The notes under the pieces were generated by a model, which was not told the DNA's origin, searched no databases, and saw only the letters and a list, made by a program, of their open reading frames with translations. A DNA stretch of 64,000 nt from the NCBI GenBank assembly GCA_945643635.1, contig CALZFC010000009.1:6003001-6067000 (forward strand), written 5' to 3'. Of this stretch, positions 23,152 to 33,930 are shown one piece after another. Within the stretch, counting starts at the first letter, position 1. Each line of letters starts with the position of its first letter. This stretch comes from Allodiplogaster sudhausi (Eukaryota; Nematoda; Chromadorea; Rhabditida; Diplogasteridae). The translations under genes were made by a program, and so were the position numbers.

Positions 23152-23872
23152 ATATCTCTCTTTACCTTTGCTATAAAGAACAAATGAATTTACTCGAAAC
23201 GAATCTATTACATTTTATAAAAGAATATAAATATGACCCAGAATGATTGAACGAAATGGCAGGCCAACCAACCGAGCCGGCAGCAAATAGTGGAAATGAC
23301 GGTTTAAGATTTTCAACTAATTTGTAGACTAACTGGCTAGCTTACCATTAGCAAAAATGCATAACCGCCTCATTTGTGTATTACAACTCATTCTCTTCAC
23401 TCGTAACTCTCGGACTGGCCGTTTGCTTGCGAGAAGCCGATGACGGAATGTCTCTTTCACACACAAGAAAAAAACCATTGGAGGTGCGAAATCGCGATAC
23501 CGTAGGTGTTGAAACCGCTGGAAATAACGGTTTTTTGCCTTTCCGCGCCCTGGAAGCGCCATCAAGCAGCAACGGTATTTTCCCCAGCTAGCATACCATT
23601 AAAATGAGTGGTTTACAACTGGCATCTCGGCGAAGCATACGGTGTTCCGTGGCGCACTTATGTTTCGCTGGCGAACCTGTATTTTCCGACAACACATTTT
23701 GGACGCATGAGGTGTACCATGGCGCACTTATAGTATGCTGGCGCACTTGATTTTCTGGAGCGAATTTTCTCAGGAAGATGGATTATGTCGCTGCCAACCA
23801 TAAATGATAATGTTTTAATTGGTTCTCTTGAATTTCTTACTTACTTTCAGCCTTCGCCTCCTGCCGCATGTC

Positions 23873-23903
<31 letters not shown>

Positions 23904-24062
23904 CTCGTTGTCTCTCTCTCTCTCTTTCCCTCCCTCCCTCTCTCTCTCGTTGTCTGTCTCTCTCTCTCTCTCGCTCTCTCTCTCTTTGTCTCCCTCACTG
24001 CCTGCATATCTCTAGCTAGAACAGGAACAAGAAAACAGTAAATAAAAGATGTATATTTCCAG
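23152..24062. other. Intergenic region with diverged 70-bp tandem repeat and CT tract
   Basis: No gene is supported. 23641-23676 and 23711-23746 are two copies of a 36-bp segment (GGTGTWCCRTGGCGCACTTA then a GCTGGCG end), 70 bp apart. 23870-23998 is an interrupted CT tract whose frames give only poly-Ser/Leu. Confidence 0.55.
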
Positions 24063-24233
24063 GCAATCGAGATTCTCTGCGGTGAATCCTTCATCGAGGC
24101 TGTTGTTGTCGCTCTGGCCTGCCACTTCCTCTTCCATCTCCGATTCGACTCTGAGGTTGCCGACATCTGGGGCGTGTTCTCGCTTCTCATCGGCGCGCCA
24201 CATTCGGTCAAGTCGAATACAGCTATCAACCTG
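24063..24233 (+). CDS. Orphan hydrophobic exon, unidentified membrane protein
   Basis: The segment is flanked by TATTTCCAG on the left and CTG|GTAGAC on the right and is open for exactly 57 codons. The peptide (AIEILCGESFIEAVVVALAC, then FDSEVADIWGVFSLLIGAP and NTAINL) has one or two hydrophobic stretches fit for membrane helices. Neighbouring exons were not found on either side, so the gene may be a fragment. Spacing around LLIGAP and NTAIN is faintly reminiscent of the second half of aquaporins, but this is not enough to name it. The opposite strand is also partly open and acidic, but lacks a matching donor. Confidence 0.35.
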
Positions 24234-24824
24234 GTAGACAGCATCCAAATACATTTGGTATGATTCTTCTTGTCAAATTTTATCATGGATTTGTAGAGTG
24301 ATCTGTTGAGTTTCCTAGAAATAGGCGAAGAGTAACCTTGTAAAAAAAATCTTTTCATCATATTTGCCAAAGATTGTAAATGTATTCTGTGAGAACGCGT
24401 CTTTTGTATTTCTTCCTTCTTTGTGAAATTTTGTATTCATTGCTTTAATTTTGACCGGGTGCACTATGTGAATGTATTAATTACGAGTGAAAATCTAGTT
24501 TATCTTGTAGCATATTGTTTGGAATATCCTGTGAATACCTGTACATTTCTGTCAAAATGTCGCTCGATTCTTTATAGTGCTTACATTCCGCTTGTTATCA
24601 CATTGGCCTCTGCATAACGATAAAAACTGTTGAATACTGTAATTGTAAAACGTAAGTTGAAGCATGGTAAGTGTATGCTTATATGGATGCAAAGTTTAGC
24701 CTGCTTGCAATTGGCAGCTTAAAAAAAATCGATACATAGAGAACGAAGCTCTCAGGTTACCACTCCCTCCCGTGCTCTCCAGCTCTCTCTCTCTCTCTCT
24801 CTCTCTCCCTTTCTCTCTCTCTCC

Positions 24825-24856
<32 letters not shown>

Positions 24857-25117
24857 TTCTCCCTCTCTCTCTCTCTCTTTCTCTGTCTTTCTCTCCTCAA
24901 CAAGCAGCGAACATAACACTGAAGGAATGCAATTAGCACATTACAGGTAATCAAGAGAGATTCGGACTTCACCCTTTTTTAGTTAATTAAGTATTGAAGT
25001 AGTGAAAGCAAACGCATCATTGAGACTAAATTAACCGAATGCAATATGATTGAACTGCAAGAGATGAAAGACGACAAGTTTGAGAAAAATGCTGTCTTAC
25101 GATCTCTCTCCCCCCTC

Positions 25118-25187
<70 letters not shown>

Positions 25188-25273
25188 TTCTCAAGCGCGC
25201 ACTCGCGATCTTAACATAGCTTCATGCCGACCTCCGTTATCACTTGGCTATCTTCTTCCAAGTTCAGTCGAGG
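24234..25273. other. Intergenic region with two long CT tracts
   Basis: AT-rich sequence without supported exons. Interrupted (CT)n tracts occupy 24782-24895 and 25103-25192. Minus-strand frames over them encode only Arg/Glu runs. Confidence 0.55.
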
Positions 25274-25375
25274 GGTGCGGGTGGTGTAGTGGTCTAAGGC
25301 GCGCGGGCCGGGAAAATGCGAAAATGGGTGGTGGCCTGGCTGGGCACGGGTTCGGTTCCGCGCGGGCGCAAAGCT
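25274..25375 (+). ncRNA. tRNA-like / SINE head with A and B boxes
   Basis: GGTGTAGTGGTCTAAGGCG (25283-25301) matches a tRNA D-arm/A box, and GGGTTCGGTTCCG (25348-25360) matches a B box, 47 nt apart instead of the usual 30-40. The acceptor ends and T stem do not pair properly, and the region where an anticodon arm would be is a GC-rich insert. It could be a tRNA pseudogene or the tRNA-derived head of a SINE, with the following 60-70 bp as body. It is not a functional tRNA as far as I can see. Confidence 0.4.
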
Positions 25376-25658
25376 CTCTGTCTGCTTTCAGGTTCACCGT
25401 CGCCCACGCCAACTCCACTACGCATATCAGGTCAGTGATATTTCAATCACTTTTGCGTTTTTTAACACCTTATTAGTTTCTAGTTTCTTCTTTATTAATG
25501 AAATTATAACAAAAGAAGTATTTAATACAACTAAACCACACAAATTGAGAAATTGTCACCTATTCACGTGGTTCCAGCCATATTTCAAGTAGAATAGGGA
25601 AGGAGAGAGAAGCAGACAGCGAAAGAGATGTAGGGAAAGAAGAGATATTGAAAGAAAG

Positions 25659-25689
<31 letters not shown>

Positions 25690-26510
25690 GACAAAAGAGT
25701 GAAAGAAATCGCAAAAAACGAGGTTCAAGCCGCGTCCTCCTTAGCTGCGAAAATACCGTTGCCGCAGCGGTTAGCCGTTTTTTGACGGTTTTTGACCAGC
25801 GGTTTGCGGCAACGATTATCATTTGCAACATCAATTCTTGTCATCACTTACTCTTCTTTTGTTCTTTTCCATGTTGCTTACCCTTGAAATATTTTACCTC
25901 AAAACTGACCGTTTAATATCATAAGATAGTCCATGCATGTTTTGTTTGCGATCCATGAGAGAGCTCATGGGAGGTGTTTGTGAGGTCTTTCTCAGATTTC
26001 CTCACCAGCAATATGCTTTTTAGTGACTTATATACTAGTTCAATAACATGATGGAATGTTATTTCTCGCAAAGTAATATTAGACACTAAAACAATGCACA
26101 CCAACTGGTGTCGAATCGGAACCCACTGGATCGTGTATCCTCATATTTGCCACCCACAATTCGGCCTTCTGAGATTGTCCACGTTGGCTTACATGGTCTT
26201 TTTTAACAGTTGACAAAGTCGTCTCTGATCTGTAGAAGAAAGGCTGTGTGGTTAGGCTACTTGAGGCACAGACAAACTGATGATGTGTTTATGTTTTTGG
26301 GAGGGGGCAGCAAAACTGAGATTTTCTAACAATAAGTAGACTTATTTCAGAATCGTCAAAAATATACCACAATGTTTCAAAGAAATTTAAACGAGCATTA
26401 TTTTTTGTTGGTGACCGTCCTCCATTAAGAAGCATTCTCGTTTCTATTCTCTGAGCAGAAAGTGCTTATCATTAGATGGAAGCATTCAACTCTCGCCACG
26501 AGAGCTGAAG
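25376..26510. other. Intergenic region
   Basis: A purine tract at 25595-25695, then a stem-loop: CGTTGCCGCA at 25757-25766 with exact inverse TGCGGCAACG at 25805-25814, enclosing short GCGGTT / GACGGT repeats. The rest is AT-rich and shows no supported exon. Two ATG-donor pairs (ATG at 25956 with a GAG|GTCTTT donor, and 26564 with AAA|GTCGTG in the next interval) are possible first exons of the Spinster-like gene, neither compelling. Confidence 0.45.
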
Positions 26511-26924
26511 TCAGGAAAAGCCCACAAAGTCATTCTGCTTGTCGCGCTTATCGACATATTGAGAATGAAGAATTGGAAAGTCGTGCTCTTATCATTTCTT
26601 TTTTTGTCCGCTCTAATGCGATAATATTACGATTTATATTTCTTTACTTACTCGCGATTTACGCACATCTCGCCGATTATTATATTGCAGCTTCAGAGCA
26701 GCTGCAAGTTTGATAAGTTTGCGCAATACAACATAAACGCAGGCCTTCTCGCGATAAACCTGATGCGCCAGCTCTTCAGCGGTTTCGTCAGTGCTCAAAT
26801 CAACATTTGGAGCAGGAGGGGGAAAAATTACCAAAAGTACAGCACCTTCGCCACACTTCGTGGGGCAGTAATTGTCAGAAAAAATAGGGAATCTATTGAG
26901 ATAAACGCAGACTGGGCAGTCAAG
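26511..26924 (-). CDS. C-terminal exons of unidentified minus-strand gene
   Basis: Exon 26924-26652 has acceptor TATTTTACAG, an excellent donor CGA|GTAAGTAAAG and 91 open codons in phase 0. A following exon, 26546-26511, adds 12 codons to TGA (RDKQNDFVGFS). The long exon starts LDCPVC and has NYCPTKCGEG, a CxxC...CxxxC spacing that could bind zinc, then a Pro-rich linker (FPPPAPNV) and an amphipathic helix (ETAEELAHQVYREKACVYVV, then LRKLIKLAAALKLQ). There is no in-frame Met, so an upstream exon must exist; to the right lies the plus-strand Spinster-like gene, so the two would overlap or interleave. Family not recognised. A gene fragment or pseudogene is possible. Confidence 0.4.
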
Positions 26925-26955
26925 CTGTAAAATAACCTATTGCGCCTTTATTTAG

Positions 26956-29633
26956 GTGCTGAAGGAGAAAGAGAACCCTTCAAATCTCTCGTGTGTAATT
27001 GCAACAGCTCTACTTTGCACATACGCAACAATCTGTGAATGGGACCGCCACGCAATCGCTGGTAGGATTCAGAAAAACCTCCGGCCCCAATTAGGGAAGC
27101 TATAGCGCTTTACTTAAACTAAATACGAGTTCACAATCACATTTCCTTCATTTTATAGGTGCCAGTGAACAGATAAAAGAATTCTACGGAATCGATGACT
27201 CGACGAGGTCCTGGCTGCATGCCAGCATCTCCATTACGTCGATCATAGCAGTAGGAGTCGTCGGATTCGCTGGCGATAGATTCAATCGCAGGTTCCTATT
27301 ATAAGTGTCATCACCATTCATCATCATACAGCTTTATTTTTAAAATTAGGTTCCTTCTTCTATCCGCGTGGATTTGGCAAGCAGTTGTGGTCGCCTCGTC
27401 ATTTATTCCGGAAAATGTCAGCATTTCACTCACAATTGGCATGGCCAAGAAGAAAAATGGAAATGTTAAGCTGTTCTGGTTGTTCATGTTGCTGCGCTCG
27501 CTAACTGTTGTTAGTGATGCTGCCGTTGTGGCTCTCAGTCCTGCCATCCTCTCCGACTACTTCTTCGGTTTACATTTTTAACATTTAAATGTATTTTCTT
27601 TCTACTAAAAAATGCTTTTTTTTAAGGAAAATACCGAGGATACTCGATCATGTGCTTTTGCTTCTCTTACCCGCTTGGACGGTAAACCAACACTTTGCGA
27701 TTGTGGAATTCCATATTATTTTCTTATTCGTCACCTATGCCTTGCTTTCCAATGAAGGGCTCTCGGAATGATGGTGAGCCCTGATCTCATGGCGTCTTCG
27801 ATTCCATGGCAGTGGTCATTGCGTCTCGCGCCCATCTTCGCGCTGCCCACCATTCTCCTCATGCACTTCTTCGTCCTGGTGAGGTAGATATCCTTTCCCC
27901 ATTCTCAATGTCTTCGAGAATCGCCCTCATCGACGGCTGCCTTCCGTTCAGGAGCCAATTCGCGGCACTTCCGATCGCAGTCTTGACCTGGAGTTGTACG
28001 CGACGAGCTGGAAGGACGCATACGAAATGATTCAAATGTCAGTTCTTATTCTTGCAAAAATTGCCATTGAAATTGCTAGTTCTCTTAATACTCTATTTTT
28101 TCTTTTTTCTTTCTAAATATATGTTTGACAGCAAATCCATCTCACTAATGATGCTCGCGACAACTGCCAACAACTTCTTCGTCAAGGCCTATTCGTGGTG
28201 GGAGCCGACGCTCTTACGAAATGTCATTGCTCACTTGGGCAACGATTCTGCAGTCTTCGATGGATTAGAACGTGAAAGGTCAGCGCTTTGTGATTCTGCC
28301 CAAACACATTAGGTATCAACTGTATCAAATCACATAATTTTTGATTTGATCACATGAACTTTTCAGCATTAAAATTATCCTTGGAGGCATTCAGCTAACT
28401 TCTGCGCTTGCCGGAATCGCGCTCGCAGTTTGGATGGCCACGGTAAGTGTTGCCTCCACCTTCGGTTTAGGAATATTAAAGTGAAGTGATTTTTGTTTTT
28501 TGTGTATCCAGCAGTGGCAGTACGGCTGGCAGCCATTCACGTTCTGCAGCAACGGCAACGAGCGCGCGCAAGCGATGGTACGTCCAAATAAAAAAAAATT
28601 AGAAAGAAATATTGATTGAAGGTGGCAGGGATGGGCACCGCCATCGCCGTCTCTCTCTTCTACCTCATGCTTTCGTCCTTGACGACCAGCATCGTCGTCA
28701 ACTTTGTCAGCCAAAAACTCACTCTAAAAGAGAGCCCTTATTCTTAGTCATTCCGAAATTGTCTAATTCAACTTGAGATCGCCACTCTCTTTTCCACTCT
28801 CTTCTGCGCTGGTGTCACTCCGCTGATCACCGAAATGATGATGGTTCACTCTTTTTTATTCTCTTGAAATAGGTGAGAAAAGAAAGCTTTCTGAATGAGT
28901 CGTATGCAGAAGCTTCTCCCGCCAACGTGCCGCTCAACGGGCAACGCGCTGCTGCTGATCGTGCAGACAGTCACGGGCGACGGCGCGGCGCCCTTCATCG
29001 TCGGAGGGGTTTCTTTGAGCTACTATCTCAATTTCTTCTCTTGTCAATTTTGTGCTAAATTACCTTACACGTGTCGTGTTTTACAATCTTTTGCCTTCCT
29101 TAATTTTTGTTTTAGGAAAAAATATTTTCACTTTCTCCTTGAAGATATCGGAGGCTATTCGCAATTCGCTCACTGGCGATACAGCATATGTCCACTATAT
29201 GGCTTTACAATATGTCAGGATCCCTTTCCTATTGATCTCTCTCTCTCCATCTCTCCCTCCCTCTCTCTCTCTCATTCATGGCTTTTGCATCTCCATTTTC
29301 TTTCATTAAGGCGATGACGGCAGCCTTATTATTTCCCATCATTGGCTCTGCCTTGCTTTTGGTCGTGGCAATCGTCTATCCTATGGATCTCAGGTGATAA
29401 GAGACACATGCTTACTGTCTTATTTCTTATTTGTTCATCTTCTTTTGAAAGTAAACAAGGCATTAAATTTGTCTTTGAAACAGGAACATATAAATTTTTG
29501 GATTTTGCTTTAATAAATTAATCTGCTCGTCAGGGCGATGGAGGAAGCTGTCGAGGATGACGAAAGTCGCTCTGCCATTACTGTGTCTTCTTCTTCCGTC
29601 TCACTCAAAACTTTCTCGAGCAGCGAGTATTAA
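26956..29633 (+). CDS. Spinster-like major facilitator transporter (first exon unresolved)
   Basis: Fifteen exons with agreeing phases: 26956-27061, 27159-27291, 27350-27567, 27627-27681, 27758-27878, 27952-28037, 28132-28278, 28367-28442, 28512-28577, 28622-28705, 28778-28843, 28910-29008, 29145-29213, 29311-29393, 29534-29633, giving 502 aa to TAA. Exon 1 here has an acceptor (CTTTATTTAG) and no Met, so the start codon is upstream. Landmarks: TM1 with EWDRHAIAG, GVVGFAGDRFNRR (MFS loop 2-3 motif), LRSLTVVSDAAVVALSP in TM4, LSDYF-GKYRGYSIM, EPIRGTSDRSLD after TM6, TCRSTGNALLLIVQ and TGDGAAPFIVGG before TM11-12, acidic then Ser-rich tail. Known: Spinster/SPNS proteins export sphingosine-1-phosphate or lysophospholipids or act in lysosomes. 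Substrate here unknown. Where SPNS proteins usually carry a longer GDxxGR-type signature, spacing is kept. Confidence 0.9.
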
Positions 29634-30218
29634 TCGATACTCATGTGAACATTCCACATTTCACCTTCATCCCTTCGTCGAATTCTAGGAAAAGTTGCTA
29701 TGCGTCATGAGAATATAAACATTTTACATCTAATTTCATATCAACAATTCTACATCAATGTAACAGAGCAAGCATGTCATGTCTGTGTAGTATGCTCTAG
29801 CCTTTCTATTGTTTTCTTTGGCTGTTGTCGTGCCTGTCACTGAGATGCCTATGAAAACAAGGATTGTCCCTCAGAAAGTATTCCGGGTAGCCTATCAACA
29901 GGCAAGACCAGACATCTGCAACCAATAGCCTATTCAAGATTCATCTGTTTTCGACAGAACGAAAATTCGCATGTCATATGGTGTTTCACCAAGATGCAAA
30001 TACATACAAAAGAGGGTCAAAGGCTGATGGGAAAGAATTCCGTGACATGTAAACATTATATTAAGACTTCTCAATATCTCAAAATTTGATAGACCCAGAC
30101 ATTGCCATTGGTCTCTTAGAACAATTTATATAATTTAGCATAAACAGAAAAAAATTAATTCTAACTTATAAATGTAAAATTATCAGAAAGTTCAAAGATA
30201 TGTTAAGAGGCTTACCTG
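29634..30218. other. 3' flank of the Spinster-like gene
   Basis: AT-rich sequence with the probable 3' UTR (an AATATAAA-like signal at about 29711). No other gene is seen. It ends with the CTG target duplication of the Harbinger element at 30216-30218. Confidence 0.45.
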
Positions 30219-30268
30219 CCGCGCCTTCATTCTATGGAAAAAGTTCCGGGAGCGGTGCGGGAACTTTC
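30219..30268 (+). repeat. Left terminal inverted repeat of Harbinger element
   Basis: It starts CCGCGCCTTCATTCTATGG and continues into AAAAGTTCCGGGAGCGGTG and the subterminal GCGGGAACTTTC. Further GGTGTGGGAAAGTTC-like copies follow to about 30332. Confidence 0.85.
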
Positions 30269-30435
30269 AGAATTCCTGCACTGGTCCCGGAAAGTTACGG
30301 GAGAAAATCTTGAGTGGTGTGGGAAAGTTCAAGGAGAAAAAATATTTTGCCATATGCACGAAATAATTCCTTTCTTTTTACATTCAAATGTTTATATGTC
30401 AATTTCATTACTTGGATGTGAATTTTGTAATTAGT

Positions 30436-30942
30436 ATGGCATGGCACGCTCTTCTTCCTCCTCCACAACGACGAAGACCGAACTTGCCATATGAGAGACA
30501 GGACCATGTAGATCTGTGTGCAGACAATGAGGATTTACTTTATCGTCGATACCGCCTGGGCTCCGATGACATCGCTTTTCTTCAGAGAATCGTACAGCCT
30601 CACCTTAACAACTATTTGACGGAGAACTGGACGATTTCTCTTCAAAATCAAGTGAGGAAAGATGTAGTTCTAGTGCCTGCTTTATGATTTTCTAATTAGG
30701 CTTTGATTGGGCTCCGCTCTCTCCTCTCAAATGCTCCGATGATAGTCCTGGCTGATGCGTTTGGCACATGCGAGTCGACGATCCACAACTGCTTCTGGAG
30801 ATTTATACGTGGCGTTCTTTCAATCCGTGACACATGGATACAGTATCCAATCATGAGCATTGTATACTGTAGAGATGCAACAAATGCATTCAGCTTCCGT
30901 GGACAGTTTTCAAGTAAGGAATCCAAACACAGCAAATTGTAA
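30436..30942 (+). pseudogene. Harbinger (HARBI1-like) transposase, truncated
   Basis: Exons 30436-30651 and 30700-30942 are joined in phase 0 across a short GTGAGG...ATTAG intron, giving 152 aa to TAA. Residues 30-75 carry LLYRRYRLGSDDIAFLQRIV and NYLTENWTISLQNQ, followed by ALIGLRSLLSNAP, VLADAFGTCESTIHNCFWRF, the conserved N-terminal helix-turn-helix-like region of Harbinger transposases. Homology stops after RGVLSI; the normal continuation toward the catalytic DDE domain (the GxIDGTH region onward) is absent and replaced by unrelated residues. Known: the intact enzyme cuts and joins DNA together with a Myb-like partner. Here the catalytic part is lost, so it is unlikely to be active. Confidence 0.85.
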
Positions 30943-31045
30943 CTGAGAAAGCATAAACTAGCCGGAAAAAGGAAGCTTTCTCCTCCGGAGGAGGAGATTC
31001 CTTGATATCCAGCCGTTGCACCGTACTCGTTGATGAAGAGTTTCG

Positions 31046-31510
31046 TCATCTCGTCATCTTCTGCTTCTTCTTGCTCAGTCCGCGCCTCTCACCAAGATCA
31101 CGCCCTCCTCCAGTTTGATTGGCGTATCTTGAAGTATAAGTTATTGTTACTCACATAAGCATAAGAAACAGTTGGAAGCAAATGTAAAAAAAAAACCTGT
31201 GTCTTCGTGCGCAGCGCACCCTTGCTTCCTTTCCAACCTCCTTGATTAGCGTCCTCATCTGGTTTTCGGTGAACTGTTTGCTGCAAAAGATAATGCATTT
31301 AGCACCTCCCTTCCAATTAATAGCTCTTTAAAAAAGATCTGTGTGAATAACTGCTAACCCAAACTGAATTTTTGCCGCCGCAAGAACTTGCTCCGTTGCC
31401 TTCTTTCTCCGCTCGTTGCATTCGGGCTTGCGGCTGGAGTTGAGCTCAAGCAGCACGTCCTTCCTCTGCATGATCTCCTTGAGGAAAAACTTCTTTTCGT
31501 CTGATTTCAT
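31046..31510 (-). CDS. Myb/SANT-like DNA-binding protein of Harbinger element
   Basis: Three exons with agreeing phases, 31510-31359, 31280-31197 and 31127-31046, give 105 aa. It starts MKSDEKKFFLKEIMQRKDVL with a helical, charged N-terminus, then RKPECNERRKKATEQVLAAA and FTENQMRTLIKEVGKEARVR, resembling the Myb/SANT-like domain of the second protein of PIF/Harbinger elements, though the usual Trp residues are not evident. The C-terminus is basic (RRGLSKKKQKMTR). An internal GTGAGAGG at about 31095 could be a donor to a lost or hidden further exon. Known role of the family: binds element ends and brings the transposase into the nucleus. It is convergent with the transposase remnant. Confidence 0.6.
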
Positions 31511-32164
31511 CGCTCTGGAAAGATCGCTTCTCTAGTTTATTAAAAACGAATAACAAGTTCATATCGGTCATCAAATCCTCTCAACTGTGATTAACAGCAA
31601 CCACAAATTAAGCTCAATCTGATAGCTAGCAACAATAAAATAAAAACACAAACCAATACGCGTATTAAGAAGACTTAATTCAAGAAGAGACTTGAATCAG
31701 CGGCAGTAGCCATCAACAACATTTGCGTAGCAACTAGTCCGCTATGTCAGCATACTGTCCAACAGTATGATTAAAGCAAAATATTTGGACTTAAAAGCAG
31801 AAATAATAAAGGCTCTTTAATCAATAACAACAACAACAAAACTATAGTCAATCTGTCAACTTTATCTTGTTCAGAGCAAAAAAAAAATTCCCGGACCAAA
31901 ACACGACATGGGTTCGGGGGTCGGTGAGCGTTATTTCCCGGAAATTGCTTTGACTGAAAAAAAAGAGAAAACTAAAGATAGCCACGAAATGAGAGAGGCC
32001 AGACAAACCATATCTCGAGTAGGTTTGTCTGCGCCTCCAACTTTTACACGCTATTTCTCGCCATTTCAAACATCCGGTATCTTTCCCGGAGCGGTCAAGA
32101 AAACCTCCGAGGTTCCATGTTATAGCATATAAAAAGTCCGGGAAAGTTCCCGCACACCTCACAA

Positions 32165-32220
32165 CAATTTTTTTGAGTTCCGGGACCCCTCACCGAACTT
32201 TCTTGAGAATGAAGGCGCGA
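32165..32220 (-). repeat. Right terminal inverted repeat of Harbinger element
   Basis: Read inward on the minus strand it begins TCGCGCCTTCATTCTCAAG, then AAAGTTCGGTGAGGGG, matching the left end in the first 15 bases with one difference and imperfectly afterwards. An inverted subterminal copy (GGGAAAGTTCCCGCACACC) lies at about 32140. Confidence 0.85.
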
Positions 32221-33150
32221 CTGGAGAATAACGCAAAATGCTTTTAAATCCCACTTGTTCAAAAATATTATATGCAGCTAGAGATGGAGTTCCGCTCGAA
32301 AGGGAAGTATGCCGAACCGTTTTTAATTCTCTATATTTTATACTGTTTAGTAAACATATTTCATGAGAAGGCAACGAAAAATCATAAATGTTCTTTTTAA
32401 CGTTACGAAAAAAGATTATAATGAAATATATTGATTACTGCACAAAGAAGTTTTTTCTCAGAATTGATTGAGGAATCGAATAAAAATGAAATCAAAAAAT
32501 ATTGACATTTAAGTGAGCAATGAAACCTCCAATTTTCACCCATCACCAGAAAGGAAATTTGTATATATGTATGTACATAAACCCTAAACTTCCCAGAATG
32601 TCTTTGTTTAGTGTTAACATTTTTGACCACACTGGTAATGCTGACGATTGTATGTAGTTACATCTCTCTAAATCACATGCACTCTCGCCCTAGTGGCAGG
32701 AAAAGAGGTCCGAATTCAAGATAGAGTTTTTGGCTAATTTATGGATGATGCTGCCAAAGTCTAATACGGGCTCATGAAGGAAAAGAAATTTAAAAAAATA
32801 ATCGGGAGCATCGCCCGATCTACTTCAATTGTGATATCATTCATTTAGTTCCAACTGTCAAGATCACCCGCCGTTTCCTCTGCACCATTCTCGCACTGCT
32901 CTCCTCTCAACTTGTTCCGGTCTAAAGTGATGAAAAAAGGGAGGAGTGATCTGGCCGAAATTTGTGAATGATTTGTGCACACTTGAAGGTCTCCTCGTCG
33001 CTCACTTAATTAGTAGTCGACTTTTCATACTCTTAGAGATCTAACCTTGGCTCGATTCATTCATTCAAGCTCAACACGAACCCTACTCCTTTTGGCTGCG
33101 CACTCTCCACCATTCCCTCCCTGTCATGACATATTCAAGTGGAAAGTGAG
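32221..33150. other. AT-rich intergenic region right of Harbinger element
   Basis: No supported gene, no long tract. The CTG target duplication starts the interval. Short ORFs show no domain or splice-site support. Confidence 0.5.
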
Positions 33151-33418
33151 GAATAGGTGTGGCTGCTGGCTCTTATCGGCGGAGCTAGACGGCGGAGGCG
33201 GCTAACAACAATAAGTCTATCAGTTCGGTTGATCCGTTGTCTGGGGAGAGTCTCTCTCGCTCTCTTGTTCTTGAACAACAAGCAACGAATGACGCAGTCA
33301 ATCGTTGTGTCTTCTTTGGAATCGCATCAAGTTGTTCATCTTCTCTCTGCGCATTCTTCGATTGAGAAACTGATAGAAGGGGAAGTTGGTTCGAGCGGGG
33401 CACAATTGCTGGAGAGAA

Positions 33419-33467
<49 letters not shown>

Positions 33468-33892
33468 ACTAGATGAGAAGGGAGAAATATCCAAGACGGA
33501 AGAAAGAGACGTAGAAAGAGAAAGCGATGGCGAGATGAGAGAAGAGAAAGACAGATCTCCGTGTCCAGCGAGCTCTGCTAAGAGTGAAGTTAACGTAGCT
33601 AGCTGATTGCAACCAAAGAAAGGAATGTTTCGCACTCTCCAATTCTCTTTAGTTCTCTTCTCAATGTTTCTCATTTCCCTTTTCCATTCTACTTCCATCC
33701 GAATCAGTTCGGTGCATTCAGATAAAGGCATGCGAGGAAGTTGTCAGTCCGATCAAGAAAGCGACCCACTGATAGCGGGCTCCTGCTCCCAAATTACTCG
33801 GTCAAGCAAGACTTCACTTCCTTAACAGTGCTCGAGATGGAACTGCATAGACATTTTGAGGTGATAGGTGAGACGGAGAGAGGAGAGTTTAT

Positions 33893-33930
<38 letters not shown>

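Larger units (their letters stand above)
30219..32220. mobile_element. PIF/Harbinger DNA transposon, internally deleted
   Basis: The 2002-bp element is bounded by the 3-bp duplication CTG (30216-30218 and 32221-32223), typical of Harbinger. The terminal inverted repeats begin YCGCGCCTTCATTCT at both ends, then share AAAGTTC and copies of a GTGYGGGAA-type subterminal motif. Inside are a plus-strand transposase remnant and a convergent minus-strand Myb/SANT-like gene, the two-gene layout of autonomous PIF/Harbinger elements. Autonomous members are usually longer and encode a full DDE nuclease; here only the N-terminal third remains, so the element probably moves only with help, if at all. Confidence 0.88.

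Noticed and set aside
24012..24254. Acidic minus-strand frame opposite the orphan plus exon
   Set aside because: It has an acceptor-like site but no donor in place, while the plus strand has both.
25283..25360. Functional intron-containing tRNA gene
   Set aside because: Acceptor and T stems do not pair and no anticodon arm can be drawn, despite good A and B boxes.
33157..33606. 149-codon plus-strand frame
   Set aside because: Half of it is a GA-tract Arg/Glu run and the rest has no recognisable features.
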